DNA from: Dipteronia dyeriana
Lineage: Eukaryota; Streptophyta; Magnoliopsida; Sapindales; Sapindaceae
Length of the DNA stretch: 64,000 bases
Direction: 5' to 3'
Assembly (NCBI GenBank): GCA_032871835.1
Contig: CM065299.1
Coordinates: 83,705,652 to 83,769,651 of the forward strand
Shown: one piece after another, positions 37,643 to 48,839 of the stretch
Numbering within the stretch: the stretch's first letter is position 1
How the letters are laid out: every line of letters begins with the position of its first letter
Program-made: the position numbers and the translations under genes
The notes under the pieces: generated by a model
Seen by the model: the letters and a program-made list of their open reading frames with translations, nothing else
The model's database searches: none
Told to the model about the DNA's origin: nothing

Positions 37643-39935
37643 TGTTGAGGTTATGCTCGATAGCAAAAGTACAATAATGTATTTGACAATCTTTCATATT
37701 AATAAAGTGATTTCTAGTTTAACAAATGTTATAGCATTTATAGTTTAATTATTATAATTGTCAAAAGTAAATAATCATAAGGTCAAAAGACTATGAGAAA
37801 AGAAGAATTGTTCATACATCTAGATATGTATGAGGTAGACACAATTCTTTAGTTAGTCTTGAATAATATTCAAACCTTAAGATAAAGGTTGGGAGCCTTA
37901 AACTTGTCAAAGTTGTAGATTCATTTGCTCGCATTTGAGTGGGATCAAAGGTGTTATGATGAGTCTAAAATCATCAAAGTGTGGTATCTTTGGGCAAAAG
38001 AATCTAGTGCACTGGGTGCATTGAATTGGATCACAGTGAAATACTTTATCTAGAACCGTCAATGGATAAAAGTTTTCACTTGAAGACAATCGGAGAGTCT
38101 ATCTCAATCCTGAGATAAAGGTGGACTTATGGTTGCAAGTGTTATCATTTGAGCTATCAATGAGTATGATTATATAGCATAGTCTATCCTCGATAGTTTG
38201 GTGGTATTCATTTGTTAATCGATAGAGGACTTCATTTAAAGATATGGACATCGTGACTCTATTTATTAAATAAGAGTAGAATATCTTCATATGGATGTTT
38301 TGAGGTATTGGATATTAAATCTTAACGTTAAGTTTTCAATAGTGACTATTGAAACATGGCTTCTGTACAAGTCAAAATATCCAAGTTCAAAATGTGGTCA
38401 TATGAGTAAATTTGGTAACTTGGAGAGCTATAGGCGGTCAATGAGCTCTTGGCGATCACTGGTATTCTTCACGAGGATACACTTTCTCTTTTAAGATTAT
38501 CTAGGGTATGAATGAGGAATATTAACTTATTTTATCTTTATTTAAGTGTTCAATTTTAGTTCTTTAATGGAATGAACTAAAATTAATAGATTTGACCTAA
38601 GTGAATCATTTGTTGATTGTGATTGGGTTGTATCTATAGGAGCTTAAATTTAGATAGCCTGTCAAGATCTCCAATCCACACGAACTTGCATGAATCACTT
38701 GATATATTCTACCGGATTAATTTAGGGGTCCATCTAGAGTTGTTTTAAGGCATGTGGACTTGTTTCTTTTTGTAATAATGGGTCTAGTACACATGTGAAC
38801 TTTTTATTAAGGTCCATTGGATTTAATAAAATAAAAAAATAATATAATGGCCCATATATGGTGTTTGGCGGTAAAGCTATATAGTTTAGCTTAATTATAT
38901 TATTTTTATTATATTATATTAATTAGATGGAAATTATTAATCTGGTAATTAATTAATTATTTAATTTAAAGTCAAAATATTTTTTCCTAGTAGGAGATGA
39001 TCTCCAAATATTATACTATTGTTGGTAGTATAATTAATATTAAAGACTATATTTATTAAGTAGATAAGTAAAATGAATTATTTATCTAGTCAAATTAGGA
39101 AATTTTTAATATGGTTACAAATACACTATTTGAGTTGGATTAGGAATCTTGGTGTAGGAAAGAATTATTTTTGGAAAAGGATTCTTGGTCACCAAGTAAA
39201 TCCACTTAAGGATAGGATTCTTACCCACCAAGTAATTCCTTTCCTAGAAAGGATTTGTGATCCCATATATATATATATATATATCTTAATTTCGGCCAAC
39301 CCTAAGGAATTATAACAAGGAATTTCGGCCAGCCCTATTTAATTTCTAAGAGAGAAATTTCGGCCAGCTCTAGTCTTTTTAGGGAGAGAATTCAGCCACC
39401 AAACGAATTTTGGGAGAAAATTTTGTTTTTGCTCTAGACAAAATTCGATCAATTCTACGAAATATTGTGAGATTCGGCAAAGAAGAAAAGGAAGAAAGAA
39501 CGTTTAGTTTTCAATAATACACTAGTAGCCTTTACATTAAAAGGTTTTGTGTACAACATCGAATCAAGGTTCACGCGAGTTTCAATCAAATTGATTGATA
39601 ATTCTCAAGTGACCTAACGTTCTTTGTTTTCTTCTCGGAGGATTATTGTGACTAACAAAGAGAAAGATTTTGTTTATTTCCGTCCTTAGGTATATAATTT
39701 AAAGAAAGGTAGCTCTCACTCCTAGGTGATTCACGTTCGTGATTGGATTGGAAGATCATGCAGATTCAATTCGGCACTAGTTCAATCGTCACGAGAAAAA
39801 GGTACGACACTTTTTATATACATCAATTAATCTAGGGTTAAGGTTCTTGTTATTATAAAGGAAAAAAAAATTATTTATACCGAAACCCTAATTTTCTAAT
39901 TTTTTTCACGCATCTGTTGCGCGGTTTTTCCTACA
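37643..39935 (+). repeat. 3' LTR of C2
   Basis: 2293 bp, from TGTTGAGGTTATGC to TTTCCTACA, collinear with 19464-21750. A (TA)n run near 39265-39285 is followed by three 'TTTCGGCCAGCC'-type motifs (39290-39375). Confidence 0.94.
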
Positions 39936-39940
39936 GGTAT
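39936..39940. repeat. Target site duplication of C2, right copy (GGTAT)
   Basis: Pairs with 19459-19463. Confidence 0.92.
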
Positions 39941-40407
39941 CTCGTACCTAGGTGATTAAGTGAAAAGGGAGGTGATAAGGAGGAATAAGTGAGTAACAAT
40001 GAGAATGCAAACGAGAGGTTATTTTATAATAATTCGAGTAACCCAAGTACAATGGGTAACAATAATGGAAATTGTGATTCTAAGCTTATCCCATTATTAT
40101 ATCTCTCGTTCTCTCTACCTCAAAGACACAACTGGAGATGGTGAATTCATGCATGTCGATAAGTGGCTAATTCCTTTGTGGTGAAACAATTGGCGAAGAT
40201 GCTCTGCTCTTTCTCTCTCAATTTTTCTCTGCCTTTCTCTGAACTGGGATGTTGTATTTATACTCTCACTTTCCCATCAACCGAATCCCCATAATTTAGA
40301 CTAATTGATTGGCCGAATTACCAAAATTGATTGACGATGTGGAGGGTATCAAATTACGCGGGAGTTGCCCCCATTGATTACGTCACATTTTTTTCATTTG
40401 AGTTTAT
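39941..40407 (-). repeat. Gypsy G 5' LTR, middle fragment
   Basis: It continues the LTR interrupted at 19463 and is cut at 40407 by the Harbinger-like element. Minus-strand TATAAATA at 40255-40262 is followed downstream by a GA-rich leader, so this is the promoter part. Confidence 0.7.
40255..40262 (-). promoter_or_regulatory. TATA box of gypsy LTR
   Basis: TATAAATA on the minus strand, preceded by GTGAGAG and followed by CAACATCCCAG, about 150 bp inside the LTR fragment. Confidence 0.5.
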
Positions 40408-41027
40408 GGGTGTGTTTGGTACGTGGATGAGACATGACAATGAAGGATAAGATAGGATAGGACATGATATGACAAGTTGTCTATATTGTGTTTGGAAGGT
40501 CTGGGACAAAACTATTAATTGTACTGTTATGTGTTTGGTATGACTGTAACAGGACATGACAAGAGGTTTAAATAACCAGAGTGTCCATGTTGTGCTGTTT
40601 AATGTTTTTTTATCACATAATAGTGATAAATGGGACATGAAAAATATATATTTATATGATTTTATTAAAAACAATATTTATAAATCATATTTAATAAAAA
40701 ATAATAATACATTTTAAAAAGATTCATATTTAACAATTTTATAGGATTATTATTGGCAATTTCCTCATTAATTTTACAATTTCCTTCTAAGTCACTTCCT
40801 TGTCAATTTCATGGAAAAAAAAATTACGAAATGATAAATAGCTGATTAATTAGCATGGAATTAAAAATAAAATTCAACAACTCATCAATATCATAATCAT
40901 CCCATCTAATTGAAAATAAAGACTTCAATTCACAACCTAATAACATATCATCCATGACACTAATGTTATCACATTCAAACAAAATATATCCTTCAAACAT
41001 TTCCACAAAATGATATATAAAAAGTGA

Positions 41028-41830
41028 TCACTCCTCTAGAATTGCCTTCACAAAATCTGGCTTGTAGGAATCACTCAAGCCATTCCAAATGCGCAACTGG
41101 TTTGGCTTATTTCCAAAATACATTGCAACTTGTATCACTTGCATACGATCAAGACACATGCCCTCTAGCTCAACACCTAAACGGATCATTGCATCCCTTC
41201 CTGTAATAGCCTCAGTCAACTTAGCAATATCTGCGGATGCTCTTTCCATGATTTTTTCAAAGACCTTGGTGATGTCTGTTACTGTAGAACTGGCATTCCT
41301 CTTTCTCTTTCGATTTGATGTTTGTCCTGCATTTGGGTTAGAGGTAGCAGAGGCAACATTTGAGGGAGTTGATAAATGCTCGGTGAAGCTAGTTGTGTCT
41401 GACTCTTCATTTTTCAGTCCCATGTGATCCAAAGCATCTGCTGCAGATTCAGCCATACTACATGTTGCTTGATCTTTCCCAAACATTGTTACTAGTCATT
41501 CATAGTGTGGAAATGGTCTATTAACTGTATAATTCTTGTTGGGATGTTTCTATTACATCAAACAAATATATATCAGAACATTAAAAATATTACATATATA
41601 TATATATATAATATATTTACATATGTTATAACAATAAAACTATTAATTGATTACATATATAAAGAGATTTAATCTAACCACTAACCTTCAAGTATTCCGT
41701 TAGGATTGCAGGATCGTCAATCGTAACACATTAGCAAGTGTCATCCCAACCGAACCCACTCGTGTTGAGCATATCATAAGTCGTAGAATACTTATCTTTC
41801 AATCGTTTCATTTTGTTTTGCACATGTTTG
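41028..41830 (-). pseudogene. Myb/SANT-like DNA-binding protein pseudogene
   Basis: Minus strand, two blocks. Block 1 (about 41830-41690) reads 'NKMKRLKDKYSTTYDMLNTSGFGWDD', a stop, then 'VTIDDPAILTEYLK', a clear match in form to the Myb/SANT-like domain (Myb_DNA-bind_3) with its diagnostic SGFGWD. Block 2 (41486-41028, 152 aa) starts FGKDQATCSMAES, has a basic patch SNRKRKRNAS and ends with a helical segment (LDRMQVIQVAMYFGNKPNQLRIWNGL). This is the layout of the accessory Myb-like protein that PIF/Harbinger transposases need for DNA binding and nuclear import. The 200 bp between the blocks may be an intron. The N-terminal helix of the SANT domain is missing. Confidence 0.72.
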
Positions 41831-42309
41831 CTATTATGGTAATATTTTCAATTTTTTCACGCATATTTAAAACCACATGCTCATACCGAGCCTAAAACTA
41901 CCAGTATCACATCTACCACCATCAGTAACAATCCTTTCAAGGATGATAATCATTACATCCCTTCGAGGATGCTAATCAGTTAGTATCACTTTCACGTGTG
42001 ATACGTTGTATTTCTGTTGACCTAATTTGAAGTCTAGAAAATATTTTATGACCTAAATTTCTCCTTTCAGATTGCCTTCTCTCATATTCAAATAAACAAA
42101 CATTAATTGCAGCAAAACACATCAGCATGTGTACGTAAAGCCTCCACACTTTAATGACTAAAATCAAGTGATTGTCATGTTGATCCATAGCTTCATATTT
42201 CACAAATCAAATAAAACAAACATATATTCAGTCACTTTATTCCCACCATAATACAAAATCGCACACTTGGTCTTAACAGAAAATGCATCATACATAAAAC
42301 TATTTCAAG

Positions 42310-42427
42310 CGATATAACTACGAGATTCAGTTGTACGTGGCATTGTATCACAAGTGTACTCTACTGACACAATTTTGGATAGAAGTAAGTCTATGTATTC
42401 CAGCAAATATACACCTTGAATACAGTA

Positions 42428-42473
<46 letters not shown>

Positions 42474-42720
42474 AAATGACAATTTATTCCAACCAAATTA
42501 CGGATTTATACATTGTGTTGTTGCCAAAACTATTTCAATCGATAGAACTACTAGATTCAGTTGTACGTGGTGTTGTATCACAAGTGTACTCTACTGACAC
42601 AATTTCAGGTAGGAGTAAGTCTGTGTATTCCAACAAATATACATCTTGAATACAATATATATATTTGAAATGACAATTTATTTCAACCAAATTACAGATT
42701 TATACATTGTGTTGTTGCCT
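42310..42720. repeat. Imperfect tandem duplication of about 200 bp
   Basis: 42310-42530 and 42535-42720 share 'gattcagttgtacgtgg', 'cacaagtgtactctactgac' and 'atttgaaatgacaattta' in the same order. The first copy contains a longer (TA)n run (42434-42470). Confidence 0.8.
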
Positions 42721-42902
42721 TGTACATATTCTTGTGCCACCAATATGAGCAAAATTGTCATACAATATATAACAGCAACACTTAATCAAAACCAAAAGAA
42801 AGTAAACAAAACAATACACAAAACAAAGGAATTGAATAGGGCATATGTAAGAGATGGGAACATTAGTAAGTCTCATCTAACTATATAGATATTCTTCTAC
42901 TG

Positions 42903-42904
<2 letters not shown>

Positions 42905-42939
<35 letters not shown>
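42905..42939. repeat. (TA)n microsatellite
   Basis: Pure TA run of about 35 bp. Confidence 0.93.
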
Positions 42940-42941
<2 letters not shown>

Positions 42942-43314
42942 CTGTTGGGTACATATATACACAGACCAGGAAACAGGAAAGCTCATAAGGCAAGAAAACA
43001 AACAAAAAACAAAAAAAAAACATTCTTTACTCATCTATTATTTGGTAATGGTCAATTTGTATCTCTTTCTCTCCCCTGTCTTTGCCTCTCTCATTCACAA
43101 TTATTGACATCTGAATGTGGTGTGGGGGCAATCTAAGGTCAATAAATATTGCTAAACATACTTTACTGATCTATTATTTAGGAATGGTCAATTTGATTAG
43201 AATTAAATTTCAATATGTTCATTTGTAAGAGTAAGACCACACACTAAAACTACCAAAACACAGCTAAGAGAAATCATATATACGTGTTTATATATATGTA
43301 TATATACATATATA

Positions 43315-43540
43315 TTTTGAGAAATCAAACTTTATTAACAAAATCAACAAAATACATCAGCAACGAAGCAACATCAGGGGAGCAACAAAACAAACAACCC
43401 AACAGAAACACATCAAAAACAAAAACAGGGGATTAAACTTCCTAAGTGATGACATCCCTATCACCAACAGCCCCCCTCTTTGCCAACATATCAATGTAAG
43501 AGTTTGAAACTCTAGAGCTAAATTGAACACTGGTTCACAG
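43315..43540 (-). mobile_element. LINE 3'-end fragment
   Basis: On the minus strand the sequence reads 'SSRVSNSYIDMLAKRGAVGDRDVIT', the pattern of the RNase H C-terminus of plant LINEs (a 'VAD.LAKRG' motif). A hydrophobic low-complexity stretch and AATAAAGTTTGATTTCTC follow, the type of 3' end seen in plant LINE copies. It is about 225 bp and inside the Harbinger-like element. Confidence 0.5.

Positions 43541-43544
<4 letters not shown>

Positions 43545-43574
<30 letters not shown>
43545..43574. repeat. (TA)n microsatellite
   Basis: Pure TA run of about 30 bp. Confidence 0.93.
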
Positions 43575-43576
<2 letters not shown>

Positions 43577-44269
43577 AATTCAGCCATTTCAAGTCAGTTT
43601 TCATGTACAATAATAATTGTAAATTAAAACTCTCATGATGCCATTTCAAATCAGGAGAAATTGAAAAAAAAATAAAAGAGAAATCACTACAACAAGCAGC
43701 AACACAACACAAAGAACCCAACAGCATCAAAAATCACTCCAATAATGAGAAAATAGATTCAGTAAACAGATGATAATAAGACAAGTAACTACAAAATCAC
43801 GAAATCGAATTAGAGAAAGAGACGAGCTCACGATTTCAAAATGAAATCGAAACAAACAAAAGGAAAATTGAACAAAATCATACCTGGACTGGCGGTGTAT
43901 GTGTGCGATGGGAACCAAGTCGGCTTCGACGAGGAGTTGTGACGGTAACGGGAAAATGATTGGTATGCCTAGGGTTCACTAGAATACACCGATCGTGGGT
44001 TGGAGAGAAGAGAGAAACAGAGAAGGGAATTTATTTAATTTATACGGTACACAATTGTAATTTATTGAACATTTGGAGGGCAAATATATCATTTTGAGCC
44101 TTATCCCATGCCATGGGACTAGTTGGCCGAGGGTCTGAGGTGGGACAAGTTTTTATGAATTTTGTCCCACCTTATCCCATGTTGTCCCATATTGAGTTCG
44201 CACCAAACGTGGGACCAGGACAAATCGTCCCATGTTGTCCTATCCTGTCCCCTCGTACCAAACGCACCA

Positions 44270-44910
44270 TATATGGCAAATTTTTTGATCTATTTGGTCT
44301 TTTTTTGGTGCTTTATTGGTGTAAAGGTTAAACATATGGCTTGGAGGTGAATCCTGGCCTTCTTTCTTTGTGGCGTGGTACCCTAAAGTACCGGCCTGTT
44401 AGCGTGGCACTTGTTCTTCCTCCCTGGCACTTTCCCTGGTGGTGTCCCTCTTTCTTGGCAGGTTGGATGTGTTCTTTTGAGTAGTTATGAGACAGAGTAG
44501 AGGTACTTGAGTATTAGTTTGACATCCCGGTATCAAAGTTCCTGGTAGAAGGTATACCCCGAATGGGTCATAAGTTAGTGTCATGATATTTATACACCAG
44601 GTAGACACTCTAATACCTAGGTTCCGGGTAGATAGTACCTTGGAGCTAATCCTACTTGAAGCGTGGTAGTAATGGAGAATTAACGTTGTCCTTTTCCCAA
44701 AAAGTGGTTCCGAGGTACCTAGGTAGTAGAAAGATCAGTCCCAATGTTAGTTTCGTCGGGTCGCGGTATCGAAATACCCAGGTAGCAAAATGACCGGTTT
44801 CGATACTATTTCTGCCATGTAAGCTTTGCTAGGAATATCGTACCTAGTGTCGGGCTGGGTATCTTACCAGGTACTAAGTAGATGAAAAATTCCACTTTGA
44901 TCCTCTGTCA
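44270..44910 (-). repeat. Gypsy G 5' LTR, outer fragment
   Basis: The segment shares the style of the inner LTR fragment: repeated GGTACC/CTAGGTAG/CCAGGTA motifs (44380-44890), as in CTACCTGGTAGG at 19434. The outer end is set at a TCA near 44910 only because an LTR must end CA; the partner LTR is outside the window, so this boundary is a guess. Confidence 0.5.
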
Positions 44911-45084
44911 AAAATATCTATTAACAGTAATTATTGCATGCCAAATGAAAACAAAACTACTACAAATTAATGAATTAAATATGTAGATATTAACTGAACC
45001 TTTAGTTGAAAACATACAATAATTACTATAAAAATATAACAATACAAAATAATAAAACATTTAAATTTAAATTGTAATTGACAA

Positions 45085-45160
45085 GATGAGATTGATCAAG
45101 TGGTAATACCGCTCATACCTACACCACTAGGTCTTGGGTTCGAGGTCCTCCCCCCTTTCT
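45085..45160 (+). mobile_element. Possible tRNA-derived SINE head
   Basis: TGATCAAGTGG resembles a pol III A box and GGGTTCGAGGTCC, about 40 bp downstream, resembles a B box. The sequence does not fold into a complete tRNA and is followed by a C-run, which fits a SINE 5' part better than a tRNA gene. Confidence 0.35.
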
Positions 45161-46043
45161 AAAATCCCATCTTTATTTGACAATGATCATAATATTGTAG
45201 AAGATGATAAGGAATTCCATTTGTATCTATTTGTATTATTTTCTCTTCTTCTCCTAAATGCTCTAAATTGATCTTTTGTGTTTATATTTCCATTGTTTCT
45301 TTTTCTAAAAGAAACTTCTTCTCCGCAACGTCTACTTTTCTTGTTTTTGTCTTCTTTTTTTCTACTTGCATATCTTACATTTCATAATTTTCTTTCCAAG
45401 GGGCCTCTCTAAATCAACAAGTTTTGTTTCAACATTATCATGTTTATCATCCTCCACTGAAAAGACCACTCCGTGTTTTTTTATGTGAAATAAAACCAGG
45501 TTGAATTGGTGATAAAGATGATTCAACAAATTGAGATAAATTAGGATATTGTGTAGAAAATTTCAGATGATCAAATTGATCCACTTGATAAAATCAAGTG
45601 AAAAATGAGTAAAATTGAAATGATAAATTATGGTAAAATTTACAGTGAGATGGAAATGACTTTAATGGTATTTATTGGGTGAATATAATACATAGGGCTG
45701 TTTGAAATTAAAAAAAGGTGTTTCAAATACAGTTGGTAGAATATTAAAGATAACGTGATATAAAAATAATATAATAATAATTGTTGATGGAAAAGTTGCT
45801 CGTTATTATTGAAGCGAGCGAAACATAATCTTATTTGATAAAACTCATTCAAATAGTCTGTTGGATCCACATGTTTGATGTGACTCGTTTAAATTTAACA
45901 AAAAGCTCATCAGACGAGCCTTTTGGAGATGCTCATATCAATTGTAATTTTAGGGGCTCAACTGGATAACTGCCAAGAAAAAGAGGACAAACTATCTAAC
46001 CCGAATTCTAGTGATGCATCTGCAAAGAAGCAGGAAACTCGTC

Positions 46044-46123
46044 CTTTTCCAAGCTGCATAATAAGTTCTCTCTAGGCATAGGTAACATGTTCTTTTCCGA
46101 GCTGCATAATAAGTTCTCTCTCG
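46044..46123. repeat. Direct repeat, 49-bp period
   Basis: Two copies of 'agctgcataataagttctct' preceded by TTTTCC, starting at 46044 and 46093. Confidence 0.75.
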
Positions 46124-46554
46124 TAATATATTTTCTTCAATGATGATGGGGTTTCTGGCCATTCCATGAAATATAGACCAGTTTATTAATATTGTGTAGT
46201 TTTCTAACATGCTTGCTACCTTAATATGAAGACATAATCATAACTATAATATAAAGTGAAGTTGAGTGTAATGTAGATCTTTAAAATGACCCATTTTGGA
46301 AAGGTGGAGAAAAAAATAATTACTATGTCCCATTTAATTTGATCCATATTTACGTGTGATAAATTTGTTTATAGTGTGCATCAGGTTTTCTTTTTATCCC
46401 AAAGAAGTGTTAGTAGCTTTCTTCTCTTATACATCCTGATACTGATGTGGTTCTTTTTACTGTTATTTATAATCATAATAGAGGTTTATGCCTTGAAATA
46501 GATTTATTTCATGCTACTCCATGTTGACATCATTGTTTCTAAAGAAGATTCTAA

Positions 46555-46892
46555 TGTTAGGAAATATTATTCACAATACATTAAAATTACAGCAGTATTG
46601 AGTATTATATAGAATATATTCTAATCTTTATACAATAAGGATCAAGTCAGTGGTACTGAACATTATATAGACTCCATTCTAATCTATATACAGTAAGATC
46701 AAATCAACTATTAAGTCTAAGGAGAACAATTAGCAATTGCAATAATACAATAATAAAGAGAGACGATTCTAGGAATCATATAATAGCAGTAAGTTGACTA
46801 GAGACATGATTCTAGGAATTATGTAATAGTAGCAAGTTGAATCAAAGTGATTTTTTGTGATCCAATACTGTTTTGTGTGATTGTCTTCAACA
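46555..46892 (-). repeat. 3' LTR of copia fragment F
   Basis: 338 bp with TG...CA ends (TGTTAGG to TTCAACA), abutting a minus-strand polypurine tract and a copia RNase H tail. It contains two internal imperfect tandem repeats, one of about 61 bp (46590-46735) and one of about 44 bp (46760-46845). Confidence 0.8.
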
Positions 46893-46904
46893 CTCCCCTC
46901 AAAT

Positions 46905-47084
46905 TGGAGTGTATGTAATAACACCCAACTTGTCGAGTAGCACCTCAAATTATGATGAACTCAACGGAAAAGTGTATAAGTCTGCAGTTTGGTTGTTGGT
47001 TCCCACGTGTGCTGTTTTGATCAAGCCCTCTTGAATCTTTTCACAAACTAAGTGACAATCAATTTCGATATTCTTCATTCGTTA
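46905..47084 (-). pseudogene. Copia RNase H C-terminus of fragment F
   Basis: Minus-strand translation reads 'MKNIEIDCHLVCEKIQEGLI', then 'HVGTNNQTADLYT', then after one TAA 'FEVLLDKLGV'. This is the canonical end of copia pol, where a complete element would read ADILTK. GAGGGGAG between it and the LTR is the polypurine tract. The fragment is cut at 47084 by the LTR of element D. Confidence 0.85.
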
Positions 47085-47620
47085 TGTTGGAAAAAATTCC
47101 ATCATGTGGGGCTACACATGTCAATATTAAATGTGTTATGCTATCTTTTAGTTAAGCCTAAATTAAAGTAGTCTAATTAAGATTAAAGTTTTAAGACTTA
47201 AGGATATAACTGTCATGAAATTAATGTATAGATATCATAATGCTATTTCTAATTTAATGAGGGACCAAATTAGAAATAGCAAAATATATAATAATATGTT
47301 TACTATATATAGAGTTATGGTCCCCAAATTACACAATCACCATTTGGCTTTTCTGGATCCCTATCACTAGAGAAGGGAGAACACTTATGTGTCCCAAGGA
47401 TTGTGATAATTTAGAAAGCTCAACCCGCCCACCAACATCCGGCAATGGATTCAGGTACGCTTCCGCTTTCTCGATTGTCTCATCTTTCTCTTGAATTGAC
47501 ATGGGTTATTCACATGTTTTTAGGGTTTGATTAAGTATGATATAGAAACATGTTTAGGTTAAACTTTGGGTTGATTTTTATGTCTACATGTTTGATTTTG
47601 TTTTAATTAAAATCCTTACA
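47085..47620 (+). repeat. 5' LTR of copia element D
   Basis: 536 bp, TGTTGGAAAAAATTCC to AATCCTTACA, followed at 47623 by a tRNA-iMet primer site. TATATATAG at 47304-47312 is the likely TATA box. Confidence 0.82.
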
Positions 47621-47622
47621 AG

Positions 47623-47635
47623 TGGTATCAAAGCC
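47623..47635 (+). other. Primer-binding site of D
   Basis: TGGTATCAAAGCC two bases after the LTR. Confidence 0.85.
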
Positions 47636-48839
47636 ACCCATGATCGATTCTTGAGATTTGGATTTTCGATTTTAAGAAATAAAAAATAATCTAAAAGTTC
47701 TTTTTTGATTCGTTAATCTTCTTCGGAAAAAAAAAATCTGAATCTGAAAGTTTCGGGTTGTTAGGTTTCAACCTAGACCCATCATCCTTTTTTGGATCAA
47801 TGCCATTTGTTTTCTGGTGGGTTTCTCGCCCGAAACCTGTGCAATTCATGGCGACTAGGATGATCATCAGTCGCCACCTCGATCTGATCTAGATAAAGCC
47901 TAGATTGCTCATCGGTTCTCTTGATCGGTTTGGGCTTCGATCGTCGGCCTTCGCCGTTTTGATCCGCGTTTGTGGGTCATAGACTGGTGGCTCCGCCGTG
48001 CGTCGTTACCCCAAAGCGACGATGTGGTGGCTTAGGCGGCGAATAACTAGAGTTTTAGAGGTCAATTTTTCTTAGACCAACTTTTGAAAATTATAAATTA
48101 TTTTGGGACTGATTTGTAATTATTTTGGGTCATAGTCTGATTTTGATAATGTATCGTGGCCAATTTATAATTAATAAAACATATTAGGCCTGTTTCCAAA
48201 ATAAAATAAAAATTGAGGCTGATTTATAATTACTAAAAGTTACGGAGCCACTTTGTAATTTTTAAAACTTTTTAGCCAAATTTTAATTAGCAAAACTCGA
48301 GGGGCCTTTTTGTAATTTTGCAAAATCATAGACAGTTTTGTAATTTTGTTAAAAAAAGATATATATATACTTCTTTTGTTTGTTTTAAGGATCAACTCAA
48401 ATTTAAATATTTTGGTATATCTTTTATTGTTAAATAAGGTGGTCCATCATTCTAAATAGTTTAATTGAAAGAAGATGTCACCAAAGTGACATCTCTTGTG
48501 CAGATTGTTCATGAGGGATGTTGGATGTTTGTATATGTATATAAATTCATGTGGGTATTAGCCAGCCCAAAGGAAAGTTAATACTTGACCGAATTGCACA
48601 CACACCTGTGGTGGTAAATATGTGACAATTATAACATTTTACATGTGAATAATAAATCAATCCAAAGATAGATCTATTATTTGACATGAATTATTGTCAA
48701 TGTTTAATCACTACAACAAGAGTACCACTTACAATTAATATTATTGTTCAAAGACTTGTCATTAATGCTGTGCTAGGTATGTTAAGATGAGACTTACCAT
48801 TATTTGAATTTGTTGATTATTGTATTTGGTTATTAATGT
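47636..48839 (+). other. Untranslated leader of D
   Basis: It contains degenerate repeats of roughly 40 bp built on 'GGCC..TTTGTAATTTT' between 48095 and 48350. At 48637-48660 it has 24 nt that recur exactly at the D/E junction. No ORF is supported. Confidence 0.6.

Larger units (their letters stand above)
19464..39935 (+). mobile_element. Copia element C2 with nested element B
   Basis: A full-length but dead Ty1/copia element: 5' LTR 19464-21750, primer site, leader, gag and protease (about 23119-24297), then the B insertion (24298-34866), integrase, RT and RNase H (34872-37575), and 3' LTR 37643-39935. A 5-bp duplication GGTAT flanks it. Without B it would be about 9.9 kb. It is inserted in the 5' LTR of gypsy G. 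Confidence 0.94.
40408..44269. mobile_element. PIF/Harbinger-like DNA transposon carrying only the Myb-like ORF
   Basis: Terminal inverted repeats GGTGTGTTTGGTACG (40409-40423) and CGTACCAAACGCACC (44254-44268) match at 14 of 15 positions. TAT at 40405-40407 and 44270-44272 is a possible 3-bp duplication. Subterminal GACATGACA and GTCCCA(T)/TTGTCC motifs recur within 250 bp of both ends, as expected for transposase binding sites. Inside are a Myb/SANT pseudogene (41028-41830), a 200-bp duplication, a LINE tail and microsatellites. I see no DDE transposase. The superfamily call rests on the Myb ORF and the TIR style; hAT is the main alternative. Confidence 0.68.
44911..46554. other. AT-rich intergenic stretch
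   Basis: No gene is supported. It holds a tRNA-like SINE head (45085-45160) and a 49-bp direct repeat (46044-46123); the rest shows nothing I recognise. Confidence 0.6.

Noticed and set aside
42416..42649. Open frames rich in IYIYIY (42305-42649, 43357-43730)
   Set aside because: Translations of (TA)n microsatellites.
45085..45160. Functional tRNA gene
   Set aside because: No acceptor stem or anticodon arm can be folded with confidence; only the two promoter-like boxes are present.
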